A DNA stretch of 40,453 nt from positions 1 through 40,453 of the forward strand of contig JAOXRT010000045.1 in assembly GCA_025800365.1 (NCBI GenBank), given 5' to 3'. Below, in pieces: positions 16,360-25,940 of this stretch; position 1 is the stretch's first letter; each line of letters starts with the position of its first letter. The DNA comes from Cellvibrionaceae bacterium (GTDB lineage: Bacteria; Pseudomonadota; Gammaproteobacteria; Pseudomonadales; Cellvibrionaceae). The position numbers and the translations under genes were made by a program. The notes beneath the pieces are model-generated. The model searched no databases. It was not told the DNA's origin and saw only the letters and a program-made list of their open reading frames with translations.

Positions 16360-17907
16360 TTACACTTTGCGACCTGCGCCTTCCCAATAAGGGTCTTTCA
16401 AGCGCTTCTTAAATATCTTGCCGCTATCTTCCCTTGGCAAGGCATCATGGATATCCAACTTGCGCGGCATTTTGAATCTTGCCAAATTACCCTCTAGCGC
16501 CTGCTGCAAACCTTTTAGGCTTAGTTCACTGCCAGCTTGCAATTGCACAGCGGCGACGATTTTTTCACCGAACTCTTCATCAGGTGCACCAAATACTGCA
16601 CAGTCCAGTATTTCAGGCAGTCGTAAAATTTCGGCTTCGATTTCACTCGGAAAGATATTAGCACCGCCCGAGATAATCATCTCTTTTTTGCGATCGCTAA
16701 TAAACAAGAAACCCTCTTCATCTAGGTAGCCCACATCACCAACCGTGGCAAAGCCTCCAAGTTCTTGATCGCTGAGATCGCCTTCGCTATTGGTGTAGCC
16801 AAAGCCTGATGCGAGCATGGAGTGGATATAGATGGTGCCGGTTTCGCCTGCGGGCAATTCATTGAGCTCATCATCATAAATTTTAATGGCTGTACCTTCG
16901 CGGGCACGACCAACCGAGCCGGGTTTTTCTTGGGCTTCAGTCGAGCTAATTAAGGTCATAAAGCCCAACTCGCTGGCGCCATAGCTTTCATAAAACATTG
17001 GGCCAAACCAATCGATCATTGCTTCTTTCACATCTACCGGACAGGGCGAGCCGGTGGACACGGAATAACGCAAGCTGTTCACATCGTATTTGCTGCGCAC
17101 TTCTTGGGGCAGTTTTAATAGGCGCACCATCATGGTGGGGACAATATAGGCGTGGCTTATCTTGTGCTCTTCTACAGCCTTAAGGAAGGCCTCAGGATCA
17201 AACTGAGGCTCTATATAAATATCTACTTCCGGCGTGGCCAGTGCCGATAAACTCAAAGTGTTGGGCGCACTATGATACATGGGGGCGGCCATATAAAACT
17301 TATCGCCGGGCTGTAAAAACATAAAGCCCTGCCCCAGCATTTGGTACATCATATAGCGATCAGGGGCGTCGGGGCTGGCTGGGCGAGTAATTCCTTTGGG
17401 TCGGCCAGTACTGCCGGAGGTATAAGCGAATAAGCCCCTTACTTTTTGAGGCTCCGTAGCGATTTCCTCGCTATTGTCGATCGCCGATTCTAGTGACTGA
17501 GCGGCGGACTGCTTTTCACAACTGTCGAGATTGTATTTATCGGCAATTGATTTTGGTGTGTTGCAGCAAAACACGGAGATTTTATCGCATTGCTGATGAA
17601 AGACCTTATTGCCAGATAAAGCATCCAATAAGTCCTGATGGGCGATTAAAACCTTAGACTGAGAATCTTCCAGGATATGGGCTATCTCAGCTGCAGAGCC
17701 ATGCCAGTTTAGCGCCACATAGCGAGCCCCAACATAGCGGCAGGCCTCGATAATTTGCAGATAGACCGGCTCATTGCGCATTAAAATAGCAATCGCATCA
17801 TCTGGCTCAACGCCACTGGCTTTTAGTACCGCTGCAATTTTTCTGGCACCACTGTGAAAACTGCTTTCATCAACTGCCTGATCGGCAAAGTAAATCGTAG
17901 ATGACAT
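16360..17907 (-). CDS. AMP-forming acyl-CoA synthetase/ligase
   Basis: 515 residues of the ANL superfamily (acyl-CoA synthetase). The adenylation P-loop YTSGSTGRPKG is at 162-172, the A5 motif YESYGASE at 306-313, and the hinge/A8 region (ISDRKKEMIISGGANIFPSEIE) near 408-429. The catalytic lysine is K497 in the C-terminal PREDSGKIFK motif. It should activate a carboxylic acid with ATP and load CoA, in the cytoplasm. The substrate is not predictable; medium-chain, branched or aromatic acids are all possible. Residues 105-155 form a divergent insertion. AAGGAG lies five bases before the ATG. It has its own terminator. A degenerate paralogue of its 3' end survives at 14856-14942. Confidence 0.94.
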   Translation of the reverse strand: MSSTIYFADQAVDESSFHSGARKIAAVLKASGVEPDDAIAILMRNEPVYLQIIEACRYVGARYVALNWHGSAAEIAHILEDSQSKVLIAHQDLLDALSGNKVFHQQCDKISVFCCNTPKSIADKYNLDSCEKQSAAQSLESAIDNSEEIATEPQKVRGLFAYTSGSTGRPKGITRPASPDAPDRYMMYQMLGQGFMFLQPGDKFYMAAPMYHSAPNTLSLSALATPEVDIYIEPQFDPEAFLKAVEEHKISHAYIVPTMMVRLLKLPQEVRSKYDVNSLRYSVSTGSPCPVDVKEAMIDWFGPMFYESYGASELGFMTLISSTEAQEKPGSVGRAREGTAIKIYDDELNELPAGETGTIYIHSMLASGFGYTNSEGDLSDQELGGFATVGDVGYLDEEGFLFISDRKKEMIISGGANIFPSEIEAEILRLPEILDCAVFGAPDEEFGEKIVAAVQLQAGSELSLKGLQQALEGNLARFKMPRKLDIHDALPREDSGKIFKKRLKDPYWEGAGRKV

Positions 17908-18062
17908 ACCGGCTCCTTATTGTTATTTCTGGATGGCCTAAGCCCTATCACTAGGCTCTCACTATTTGATGATATTGGCCATGGTGGAAGACGACATTCA
18001 GCTGGGGAATGAGGCTAGCTAAGGATGTATGGTCGTATGATTTAGGGATCTACTTCTTAAAT

Positions 18063-18090
18063 GGGGTCAGACCCTAAAGGGTCTGCCCCC
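18063..18090 (+). repeat. REP-like palindrome, left copy of a 28-bp direct repeat
   Basis: GGGGTCAGACCCT at the left and AGGGTCTG plus CCCCC at the right form a hairpin with a 2-base loop and one mismatch. It matches the unit at 18667-18694 at 25 of 28 positions in the same orientation. From memory, GGGGTCAGACCC-type palindromes are frequent near REP-associated tyrosine transposases; none is encoded here. Confidence 0.8.
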
Positions 18091-18091
18091 C

Positions 18092-18664
18092 TCAGCGTGA
18101 AGAATCCAAACTGAGTTTTTTAAGTGCCTTTAAACATGCCTTGCACAACAAAGCCTCCATATCTTCGGCTTCGATTAATGGCTTGTATCGAAATAGGGAG
18201 TTAATAGTGTTGGTTTTTCCGAAAAATTCACCAAAGGGCATTTTTTCAGTTACTTAAACGATACCTAGGGTCTTATCGCTATTTGCTTGAAAGAGACGAA
18301 CTGTTAACTCAATCTTAGGCCTAAAATACAAAGGTAAGATAAAGAAGAGCAAATCACGAATATCAGAGGTTTCCCCTTTAAAGTAATTAGAAATTTCTAT
18401 ATCGAGAGCCCTATCCTCTAGATAAAGAGTATCAACGCTTTCCAGCTTTGGCAGCACGATTAAATTCGCCAAACGCTCCCTCAGCTCAACCTCCAAATCA
18501 ACTTTTCTAAATATGCCACCACTGACTCTATCGTTGAGATCTTCTTTTTCTGTGACGGCCAGCTTCCCTAAAAAGTAACGGCCTTGCCTTTTCTTAAATA
18601 GTTTCGAAAACAAATCTTCCCCGTAATACCTTACAATCGAATTGATTAAAGCTCGGCTTCTTAA
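18092..18664 (-). pseudogene. Decayed unknown gene between two REP-like palindromes
   Basis: On the minus strand an open frame ends at TAA 18254-18256 (119 codons from TTG 18613). Coding-like sequence extends upstream without any ATG or GTG (RSRALINSIVRYYGED, then LFSKLFKKRQGRYFLGKLA) until it enters the right-hand palindrome, where the frame stays open until a stop at 18719-18721. Past the TAA the same frame continues for 49 more sense codons (MPFGEFFGKTNTINSLFRYK..., ATG 18241) to TGA 18092-18094, two bases from the left palindrome. The simplest reading is one gene of about 185 codons that lost its 5' end and gained an in-frame stop; two small genes are the alternative. No family recognised. 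No ribosome site is visible for either ATG 18241 or TTG 18613. Confidence 0.55.
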
Positions 18665-18666
18665 AA

Positions 18667-18694
18667 GGGGTCTGACCCTATAGGGTCTGACCCC
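18667..18694 (+). repeat. REP-like palindrome, right copy of a 28-bp direct repeat
   Basis: A perfect ACCCTATAGGGT core (18675-18686) is flanked by GGGGTCTG and CTGACCCC, giving a 28-bp near-perfect hairpin. It is a direct repeat of 18063-18090, start to start 604 bp. Confidence 0.82.
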
Positions 18695-18749
18695 GAGAAC
18701 GAAGCCACAATGTAAAAGTTAAATGACTTACTTACAACTTATCTAAACA

Positions 18750-20633
18750 CTAAGCCGCATTCCCACGCAGTTCTTTTACCGCAAGTTCCAGCTCAGCGGC
18801 TGTAGCTTGTTCTGGCTCGACAGTGTCTGCAGCTACAACTTCAACTTTGGACCAAAAACGTCTTGGCAAGGATAGCATTGCCTGGCCGTTTTTATGACTG
18901 AAAAAGCTTCCCCATAATCCTTTAAGAGCCATTGGCACTACAGGCACCGGATTACGTTCAAGAATGCGCTCGATACCAGTTTTGAACTCGTTGACTGCAC
19001 CACTTTCGGTAAGCTTACCTTCTGGGAAGATACACAATAGATCCCCGGCTTCTAGGCCTTCGGATATTTCATCAAAGGCTCGCTCATAGGCTTCTTTATC
19101 AACATGCTGAGAAATAATAGGAATAGTACGACCTGTTCTGAAAATAAAGTTTAATACCGGCAAATCATAAATGGGCTTAAACATGATAAAGCGAATTGGA
19201 CGGCGTACTGCACCAGCCAGCAACAAGGCATCCATATAACTCACGTGGTTACAAACAATGATTGCGCCACCTTTTTCGGGGATCTTATCCAGATCTTTGT
19301 GCTTAACACGGTACATGGTGTGGCTAAGAATCCATACCAAAAATCGCATGGTAAATTCAGGCACCTGATAAAAGATAAACAGCGCAATACCGATGTTCAT
19401 TAAAGCGATAGTAAGGAGGAAATAAGGAATACTCAAATCAAGTACAGCTAAGAATAGAACACCCATCAAGGCTGAGCCCACCATAAATAAAGCGTTCATA
19501 ATATTATTTACGGATATCATTTGGGCGCGTGTTTTTTCTTCTGAACGAATTTGAATCACGGCATACAGCGGCACAATATAGAAGCCACCAAAAACACCGA
19601 TCATCATCAGATCAAAGATAACTGGCAAGCTGCCCGGCGCCATTAGAAACTGCCAGAAATCACCGTTATCCAAGGCTACAAAGCCAGCTGCTGCAAAATA
19701 ACTGTGAATACCGAATAGACTGATACCGGCAGCACCAAAAGGCACCAAACCCATTTCTACCTTCTGGCCAGACATTCTTTCACACAATAAAGAACCCAGC
19801 GCAACGCCAACAGTAAACACACACAACAAAAAGGTAACGACGGTAGGATCACAGCCCAAAACATCTTTGGTGAATACTGGCAGCTGGGTTAAATAAGCGG
19901 CCCCTATAAACCAAAACCAAGAAATACCCAAGATCGATAAAAATACGGTGTGATTTGAGCGGGCCATTTTTACAACACGCAGTGTCTGGCTCAAGGGGTT
20001 CCAATTAAACTTTAGGTCTGGGTTAGAAGCCGGCACTTTAGGAATAAACAGGCTGGCCATAAAACCAATTCCAGATACGGTTACCACCGCAATAGATACC
20101 CAAAGCGTGGCCTGCTCACTGTTAGCTAAAACGCCGCCCAGTACAGTGCCAAGTAAAATGGCACTAAAGGTACCCATTTCGATTTGGGCATTAGCACCTA
20201 CCAGCTCGGTTTCATGCACGGCTTGGGGAAGAATGGCATATTTAACAGGGCCAAACATCGCCGATTGAAAGCCCAGCAAGAAGAGCACACTCATCATCGC
20301 TGGCACACTGTTTTGCCACATCGCCCATGCAGCAAAGCCCATGATTACAACCTCAAAGGCCTTGATCCATTTTATTAAAGCGGCTTTATTAAACTTATCC
20401 GCCAACTGGCCAGCCGATGAAGAAAACAGAAAGAAAGGCAGAATAAACAAGCCGGCGGCAAGGTTACTCAATACCGCCATTTGCTCACTGTTTTGACCAA
20501 TACTAAAAACCAGTAAAACGATCAGCGCATTTTTAAAAACATTATCATTAAAAGCACCAAAGAACTGTGTCAGAAAGAGCGGCAAAAACCGTCTCTGACC
20601 GAGCAACTCAAACTGACTACTATGATGTGACAT
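18750..20633 (-). CDS. LplT-like MFS transporter fused to PlsC-type acyltransferase
   Basis: 627 residues in two parts. Residues about 15-425 form a 12-helix MFS domain of the lysophospholipid transporter LplT type (LPLFLTQFFGAFNDNVFKNAL near the start). Residues about 435-627 form a 1-acylglycerol-3-phosphate acyltransferase domain, with the catalytic HVSYMD (HX4D, 463-468) and FPEGKLT (536-542). In E. coli LplT and the acyltransferase-ligase Aas are separate proteins, and other bacteria have three-part fusions ending in an acyl-ACP/AMP ligase. Here the ligase part is absent. It should flip lysophospholipid inward across the inner membrane and re-acylate it. AAGGA lies upstream of the ATG. 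The XRE-regulator gene lies 61 bp upstream on the same strand. Confidence 0.92.
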   Translation of the reverse strand: MSHHSSQFELLGQRRFLPLFLTQFFGAFNDNVFKNALIVLLVFSIGQNSEQMAVLSNLAAGLFILPFFLFSSSAGQLADKFNKAALIKWIKAFEVVIMGFAAWAMWQNSVPAMMSVLFLLGFQSAMFGPVKYAILPQAVHETELVGANAQIEMGTFSAILLGTVLGGVLANSEQATLWVSIAVVTVSGIGFMASLFIPKVPASNPDLKFNWNPLSQTLRVVKMARSNHTVFLSILGISWFWFIGAAYLTQLPVFTKDVLGCDPTVVTFLLCVFTVGVALGSLLCERMSGQKVEMGLVPFGAAGISLFGIHSYFAAAGFVALDNGDFWQFLMAPGSLPVIFDLMMIGVFGGFYIVPLYAVIQIRSEEKTRAQMISVNNIMNALFMVGSALMGVLFLAVLDLSIPYFLLTIALMNIGIALFIFYQVPEFTMRFLVWILSHTMYRVKHKDLDKIPEKGGAIIVCNHVSYMDALLLAGAVRRPIRFIMFKPIYDLPVLNFIFRTGRTIPIISQHVDKEAYERAFDEISEGLEAGDLLCIFPEGKLTESGAVNEFKTGIERILERNPVPVVPMALKGLWGSFFSHKNGQAMLSLPRRFWSKVEVVAADTVEPEQATAAELELAVKELRGNAA

Positions 20634-20694
20634 GCTAATTCCTTTTCAATAAATCTGATGAGCCACTAGGGGCACTCTTCTTAGCCACAGGGGG

Positions 20695-21453
20695 CTACGC
20701 AGCTGGAAACTGTTTGTCCGTACCCGGACGACGAAGACGCTGAAAGCTCTGAACTTCCCATGGGCGAATAGCTATCATCAAGCTACTGCCAAAACGCTCC
20801 TCAAGCGGTAAGGTTTTATCCTCTTCGGCGAGCTGATTAAACTCGCGTGCCAAACTTTCTATTTTACGCTGCATGATGGCATTGGCGCTTGGGGATAACA
20901 TAGCATTTTGGAACAACATTAGCTCGCCCGCGCCATCAAAGCTACTGGCGAAATAATCGCTTTGAATTTGCTGACGGAAATACTGCTGAATTGGACCTTC
21001 AGGCAACCAGCGGAAGCCACGATCAACCAATAACTTAATGCGATTATTCGGCAGTAACTCAATCAAACGAAGACGATCTAGTTTGGCTAGGAGTTGCACA
21101 CACTCTGCGCCACTGAGTTGATAGGTATGCACGATCTCGTGAAACTGCCATCTATTCAAGGCACAAACCGCCACCAAAAGTAATTTAGGCTGGTCAACCA
21201 ATTGCTGCTCCTGCTCTTGGCTTAGCTGGCTGATAGATTGCTGAGCCTGGGCCTTATTGGCCAGCTCGGCAACCGTCATACCTAGCAATTCGCAGAGACT
21301 ATCGAGTCTTTGCAGGGAGATATTGGCTGAGGAAAACAGGCGCTTTACGCTAGCTTCGCTCAACTCTAAGGCCTTAGCCACGTGGGCATAGGTCTTACCT
21401 TGGGCCTTTAATTCTCGTTTCAGGCCATCAACAATAGCTTGGGTCTGGGACAT
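20695..21453 (-). CDS. XRE-family transcriptional regulator
   Basis: About 252 residues from ATG 21453, with GAGG five bases ahead; an in-frame TTG at 21468 is an alternative start. The N-terminal Cro/C1 helix-turn-helix is at about 8-60 (KTYAHVAKALELSEASVKRLFSSANISLQRLDSLCELLGM). The remaining 190 residues form a helical domain with a glutamine-rich linker (about 78-92) and no recognised ligand-binding family. A basic DNA-binding role is clear, but its target is not. It precedes LplT-PlsC by 61 bp on the same strand, so it may be co-transcribed with it and respond to membrane lipid state; this is only a positional inference. Confidence 0.87.
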   Translation of the reverse strand: MSQTQAIVDGLKRELKAQGKTYAHVAKALELSEASVKRLFSSANISLQRLDSLCELLGMTVAELANKAQAQQSISQLSQEQEQQLVDQPKLLLVAVCALNRWQFHEIVHTYQLSGAECVQLLAKLDRLRLIELLPNNRIKLLVDRGFRWLPEGPIQQYFRQQIQSDYFASSFDGAGELMLFQNAMLSPSANAIMQRKIESLAREFNQLAEEDKTLPLEERFGSSLMIAIRPWEVQSFQRLRRPGTDKQFPAA

Positions 21454-21675
21454 ACGCACCTCAATCAATAGGCAGATATTTGCTTTCGAACTGGGGCAAT
21501 ACTGGCCTCAAGGATTATATTTCGCAACCATTAAAGCCAAAAGTTGCACAAATCTCAACACAAAGCATCAGATATTGATACCAAACCGGAATTTAAGAGC
21601 AATACAGGGAAATGTCCAACGATAAGATTAAGAGATAAACTGCCTGTTTTTTGAACGATTCAAAAATACGAAGAT

Positions 21676-21697
21676 GGGGCAGCTGAGTAGCTGCCCC
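21676..21697 (-). terminator. Strong hairpin downstream of phoD, probable terminator
   Basis: GGGGCAGCT (21676-21684), loop gagt, AGCTGCCCC (21689-21697) is a perfect 9-bp stem about 50 bp past the phoD stop. The T run after it on the minus strand is weak and delayed (ATCTTCGTATTTTTG). Confidence 0.6.
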
Positions 21698-21746
21698 GAA
21701 ATACTGTTTAGTGTTGCCAATTGGGAATGCCAATTAATGATGGCAG

Positions 21747-23435
21747 TTAAGAGCTATAGTTAAGGCTGTCCTGATCGTTAACCACATTGAAGCTACGAAC
21801 AACTTCAGTTTTGTACTCTGGCTTTAACACCGTTGAAACCGTCACAAACTCAGTGGCCGCTTTATCGTGATCTAGCACAACGCGCACATATCCGTTATAG
21901 CGATTGTCGGTGTAAATTACTTCAGGGTTATGTTCAGCCACCAAATTATCAAGCAGTTCTGCCCCCTCAATACCTAAACGCAGAAAGTCACCTGGCGAGC
22001 TAATTCCAGTGGTACCAATTTCTACCCCCATACGCTCACCCTTTTGATTAAAGAGCTGATTCTGCCAATAGGCATGGCTATCACCTGTCAGTACCAAAAG
22101 GTCTTTGGCGCCCGCAGCCGCACACAAATCATAAAAACGTTCACGAGCCGCCCCGTAGCCATCCCAGGTATCAAGATAAAACGGCAAGTCCAACTCACCT
22201 ACGCGCCCCATCACTTTCCATTCTTCTGCAACCGCATCGCTAGGGTCCTTTTTGCTTAAACCTTTGATTAAGTCGTTAAAAAATGGATGCTTTAAACTGG
22301 GGACATGGGTTCGAGCCATGGGGATTTGATTGGCAATAATGCGCCAGCGGCGTTTTTCAGATACAGAGTTACGCAGGGATTTATCGAGGAAAGACTCCAT
22401 ATCTTTTGAGAGCATGTTTCTCTCTGGGTCCGCAAGCACCTCCTGCATAAAACGGTCACGATCTTGCGCCGTTTTAATTTTTGGTAAGTGCTCAGCGTAA
22501 TCAATTTGCAAGGCACGCCCGGTATGACGCGTTTCCAAAGTAATAATATTGGCCAAATCACCATAGCTGAAGTTACGCCAGTACTGGGCTCTACTCATAC
22601 CAATGGAAGGCTCACGAATTGGCATCCATTCGTAATAGGCCTGCAGGGATGCACTACGACGATTGGACCAATCACCCTCGGTATCTGGCTGGTGATTTTG
22701 CGCACCATTCATCCATGGGTTATTCGTTGTCTCATGATCATCCCATATTGGAATTAGCGGGTGAGCCGCGTGCATATGCTGTGAACCACGGTCTGTCTTA
22801 TACTGAGCATGCCGTTGACGATAATCTTCTAAAGAAACAATTTCATGAGCTGGCAGATGTACGCGCCCTATTTCTTTGCCTACCTTGCCGCCCCAGCCAT
22901 CTTCAGCATATTCATAGATGTAATCACCCAAGTGCAATACCAAATCGACTTGCTCATCTTTGGCAATGGCATCATAGGCATTAAAGTAACCAAACGGAAA
23001 GTTAGAGCAAGAAGCAACCGCCAAACCAAGCTTGCTAACATGCCCACTCGCCAGCGTTTTTGTACGGCCAATCATTGAGCTACCAGCAGCGGTTTTAAAG
23101 CGATAGAAATATCGGCTGCCCGGCAGCAGTTTATTCACCAAGACTTTAACCGTGAAATCACGCTCGGCACTGGTCGTTTGATTGCCACTGGCAACAATAT
23201 CATTGAAATCTATATCTTTGGCGACTTCCCAACTCACGTTTTCAAAATCTTTGTCCGTGCTCACTCGAGTCCAGATAACCAAGCTGCTGTGATCCGGATC
23301 ACCGCTGGCTACACCATGCTGGAAAGAGCTAGCCGAAGAGCGGCTTTTATTTTCAGTAGTACACCCCACTACCGAAAGAGCAGACGCTGCCGTTACACCG
23401 GCTAATAATCGGCGACGGGAAAGAGGGAATCGCAT
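21747..23435 (-). CDS. phoD: PhoD-family alkaline phosphatase/phosphodiesterase, Tat-exported lipoprotein
   Basis: 562 residues from ATG 23435 (the frame opens at TTG 23444). A twin-arginine signal SRRRLLAG (6-13) precedes a hydrophobic stretch ending in lipobox VVGC, with the lipidated Cys at 25; Tat export fits a folded metalloenzyme. PhoD landmarks: HGVASGDP (40-47), ASCS (141-144), HLGDYIYEY (168-176), WDDHET (231-236) and LTGDSHAYW (449-457), holding the Fe/Ca ligands. It hydrolyses phosphate mono- or diesters outside the cytoplasm. It is directly downstream of a TonB receptor gene with a Pho box, separated by a terminator-like hairpin, so expression may depend on read-through or a promoter of its own. 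Confidence 0.95.
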   Translation of the reverse strand: MRFPLSRRRLLAGVTAASALSVVGCTTENKSRSSASSFQHGVASGDPDHSSLVIWTRVSTDKDFENVSWEVAKDIDFNDIVASGNQTTSAERDFTVKVLVNKLLPGSRYFYRFKTAAGSSMIGRTKTLASGHVSKLGLAVASCSNFPFGYFNAYDAIAKDEQVDLVLHLGDYIYEYAEDGWGGKVGKEIGRVHLPAHEIVSLEDYRQRHAQYKTDRGSQHMHAAHPLIPIWDDHETTNNPWMNGAQNHQPDTEGDWSNRRSASLQAYYEWMPIREPSIGMSRAQYWRNFSYGDLANIITLETRHTGRALQIDYAEHLPKIKTAQDRDRFMQEVLADPERNMLSKDMESFLDKSLRNSVSEKRRWRIIANQIPMARTHVPSLKHPFFNDLIKGLSKKDPSDAVAEEWKVMGRVGELDLPFYLDTWDGYGAARERFYDLCAAAGAKDLLVLTGDSHAYWQNQLFNQKGERMGVEIGTTGISSPGDFLRLGIEGAELLDNLVAEHNPEVIYTDNRYNGYVRVVLDHDKAATEFVTVSTVLKPEYKTEVVRSFNVVNDQDSLNYSS

Positions 23436-23456
23436 AACAAACAACCTAAATCAAAT

Positions 23457-23479
23457 AAAAAAAGAGGCCCGAAGGCCTC
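23457..23479 (-). terminator. Rho-independent terminator between the TonB receptor and phoD
   Basis: GAGGCC (23464-23469), loop CGAA, GGCCTC (23474-23479). On the minus strand the stem is followed by TTTTTTT (23463-23457). It lies 14 bp after the receptor stop and 22 bp before the phoD ATG, so it may partly uncouple the two genes. Confidence 0.85.
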
Positions 23480-23492
23480 GTATAAGGGACTC

Positions 23493-25880
23493 TTAAAAAT
23501 CCAGAGTAGCTGATAAAGAAATCGTGCGTGGACCACCTAGCCAAGCAGCATTCTCAGCGATGGTGCCTAGATACTGCTTGTCGAAAGCGTTGTTAACAAG
23601 CAACTTCACATTAGCGCCTTTGGCGAAGCCCGCTACATTGTCCAAGCGCGCACCAACATAAAGATCTGCTGTTGTATAGGCATCGGCCGTCCAGCTATTG
23701 CTCTGATTCACAAAGCGATCTCCGGTGTATTTAGCTGAGATACCCGCATAAAACATATCGCTAGTCCAATCTAGGCTCGCCGCAAATTGGCTTTCAGGAA
23801 TACCGGCTACATCATTGCCAGGATCAATACCATTGCTTGCATCAACAGCCGCATCGCCAGAGCCAAGATAAGTGGCATCGTTGTAGGTGTAGGCAACAAA
23901 CAGATTAAGCTGATCGTTCATCACGTAATCTACTGATAACTCAAGACCACTCGCTTCGATACCACCGGCATTAAAGAAGGTGCCGTTAGTGCCAATGGCA
24001 AAGTCGGGGCCAGCCGTAGTGCTGTTATCCAAAAAGATAATGCGATTTTCAAAATCGTTTTGGAAGTAAACTGCTGACGCTGTGATATCGCCAGAGTTGT
24101 AACGCAGACCAAGCTCCATGTTTTCTGAAGTTTCTGGTTCTAGGCCGTCAATATCAGCTGCTGGGCGCTCTAATACTAGGTCGTTAAGCGCTCGGAAGTT
24201 TTCCGCATAACCGGCAAATATTTCTAAGCCATCGATATCGGTTTCCCAAACGAAACCACCTGACAGTAACACATCGGAATCAGAATCGACCTTCGCGTTT
24301 AAGCTCGAGTCGAAGTGATCTTCACGCTCAACCTCAACAAAAAATTGCTTTACACCTAGGGTAAAGGTAACAGGGCCGGTACTTAAACTATTTTGCAAAT
24401 ACCACTTGGTAGTGGTTTGTGGGTAAGTACGGCTGTACTGTACAAAATATGGCTGCGGGTTGTAAACAAAGCCCACACGGGTATCGACACTATGCCAGTC
24501 ACGATACTCATCGCGTTCTTGATCTTCGTACCAAACACCAGCACGAATCTCGTTATCCATTCCGGCAAGCTGCATGTCCCAAGTAAGGTCCATGGCTAAA
24601 CCACTGCGTGATTTTTTATAATGCGTGTTACGGAATGACATCACTGGGATGGCGCCATCGGCATAACAGGAAGGATCGTAAATCGCTGAAGCAGGAGCTA
24701 CCGGTACACCATACCAATTATTTACGGTGTAACTTGGTGAACAATCTGCATTTGGGGTGAGCGCATTCCCCTCCGCATCCACAAAGAAAATGCGATTCTT
24801 ACTTGAAGTATCAACACCTGCCACCTGAGACGTTGAGCCACCTAGAAACTCACTATTTCCACCATCGTCTTCAGTAGCATTGATTAAATATGGTGGTAAC
24901 CAGTCACCACGGCCCGCGTTTTTGTGGTGGTATAAAGAAGTAACGATATTTAGGTCTTCAGAGATCTCGCTATCGAACTTGATATAGCCCAATAAGTTTT
25001 CGCGATTGGTCGACCAGCCACGGCGATATAATTGATCTTCAAAGGGAACACCCGTCCACTCTCCAGTCAAGCCATCTTCATAAGGCAGCTGTTGAAACTG
25101 TGCTTCATTATAAATACGCTGATAATTATCTTCATGAATTTCATCATAAGAGATATATGCGCTGATCTCTGTATTAGCGACATTAGAAACCAGTTTGGCG
25201 GCAGCATGCTCGCGCTCATTTTCAGCGGTTTCCGTAACCCAGTCCGTCGCCTCTTGCTTAGCAAAAGAAATCCACGCATAGGTATCTTCACCCATTAAGC
25301 CGGTATCGAAACGTACGGCTACACGTCGAGCGTCTTGCTCACCTACAGAGCCCTCAACACGAATACGCTGTTCTTCAAGAGGTGAATCTGTCAGGTAATT
25401 TAGTGTGCCACCCAAAGCTTCGTGGGAGCGCGAAGCGATATCAGCCGTACCTTGAGATACTTCAACACCGCTTAAATTCATAGGATCGACAAAACGGTTA
25501 GCCTTCGCGCCACCGCCGTAGTTTGAACCACCGTTAGGAATACCATCGATGGTCGTACCTACTTGCTGCTCAGATAAGTTGGTGGTGAAACCACGAATAG
25601 TAATGGCTGTTGACCAATCGTCAAAGCCGTATACATCACCTTCGTTTACGGTAACTCCAGGTAGATTATCAATTACTGAGTTAACACTAGTAATGCTGGA
25701 TTGCTGCTGCTGCATTCCCTCTGAAACCAGGTTATTACTGTAAACCTGCTTTTCTAAAACGATAACTTCTTCGATGCTGTCACTCGCTACGGCGCTGCCT
25801 GCGGCTGCCGAAATAGCAGCGGCCAAGGCACAATGTAAAAACATCGGCAAACGCGGCTTGCCCGTGGTAGTAAAACGCAT
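23493..25880 (-). CDS. TonB-dependent receptor, probably for an organophosphate ligand
   Basis: 795 residues. The signal peptide is about 1-32 (LPMFLHCALAAAISAAAGSAVAS). The TonB box-like EEVIV at 37-41 is followed by a plug domain (INSVIDNLPGVTVNEGD-like segment, AITIRGF, EQVGTTIDGIPNGGSNYGGGAK), then a 22-strand-type barrel ending in TISLSATLDF with the terminal Phe. There is no STN domain, so it does not signal through FecR. AGAGG lies eight bases before the ATG. A Pho box and a BetI-like operator lie upstream and phoD lies downstream, which points to uptake of a phosphorus compound rather than iron. The ligand is inferred, not shown. Confidence 0.93.
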   Translation of the reverse strand: MRFTTTGKPRLPMFLHCALAAAISAAAGSAVASDSIEEVIVLEKQVYSNNLVSEGMQQQQSSITSVNSVIDNLPGVTVNEGDVYGFDDWSTAITIRGFTTNLSEQQVGTTIDGIPNGGSNYGGGAKANRFVDPMNLSGVEVSQGTADIASRSHEALGGTLNYLTDSPLEEQRIRVEGSVGEQDARRVAVRFDTGLMGEDTYAWISFAKQEATDWVTETAENEREHAAAKLVSNVANTEISAYISYDEIHEDNYQRIYNEAQFQQLPYEDGLTGEWTGVPFEDQLYRRGWSTNRENLLGYIKFDSEISEDLNIVTSLYHHKNAGRGDWLPPYLINATEDDGGNSEFLGGSTSQVAGVDTSSKNRIFFVDAEGNALTPNADCSPSYTVNNWYGVPVAPASAIYDPSCYADGAIPVMSFRNTHYKKSRSGLAMDLTWDMQLAGMDNEIRAGVWYEDQERDEYRDWHSVDTRVGFVYNPQPYFVQYSRTYPQTTTKWYLQNSLSTGPVTFTLGVKQFFVEVEREDHFDSSLNAKVDSDSDVLLSGGFVWETDIDGLEIFAGYAENFRALNDLVLERPAADIDGLEPETSENMELGLRYNSGDITASAVYFQNDFENRIIFLDNSTTAGPDFAIGTNGTFFNAGGIEASGLELSVDYVMNDQLNLFVAYTYNDATYLGSGDAAVDASNGIDPGNDVAGIPESQFAASLDWTSDMFYAGISAKYTGDRFVNQSNSWTADAYTTADLYVGARLDNVAGFAKGANVKLLVNNAFDKQYLGTIAENAAWLGGPRTISLSATLDF

Positions 25881-25940
25881 TGCTGAATCCTCTATATTGT
25901 CACTTTTAATTGAAATGGGCGCTTCATTCCCCCAAAAATA

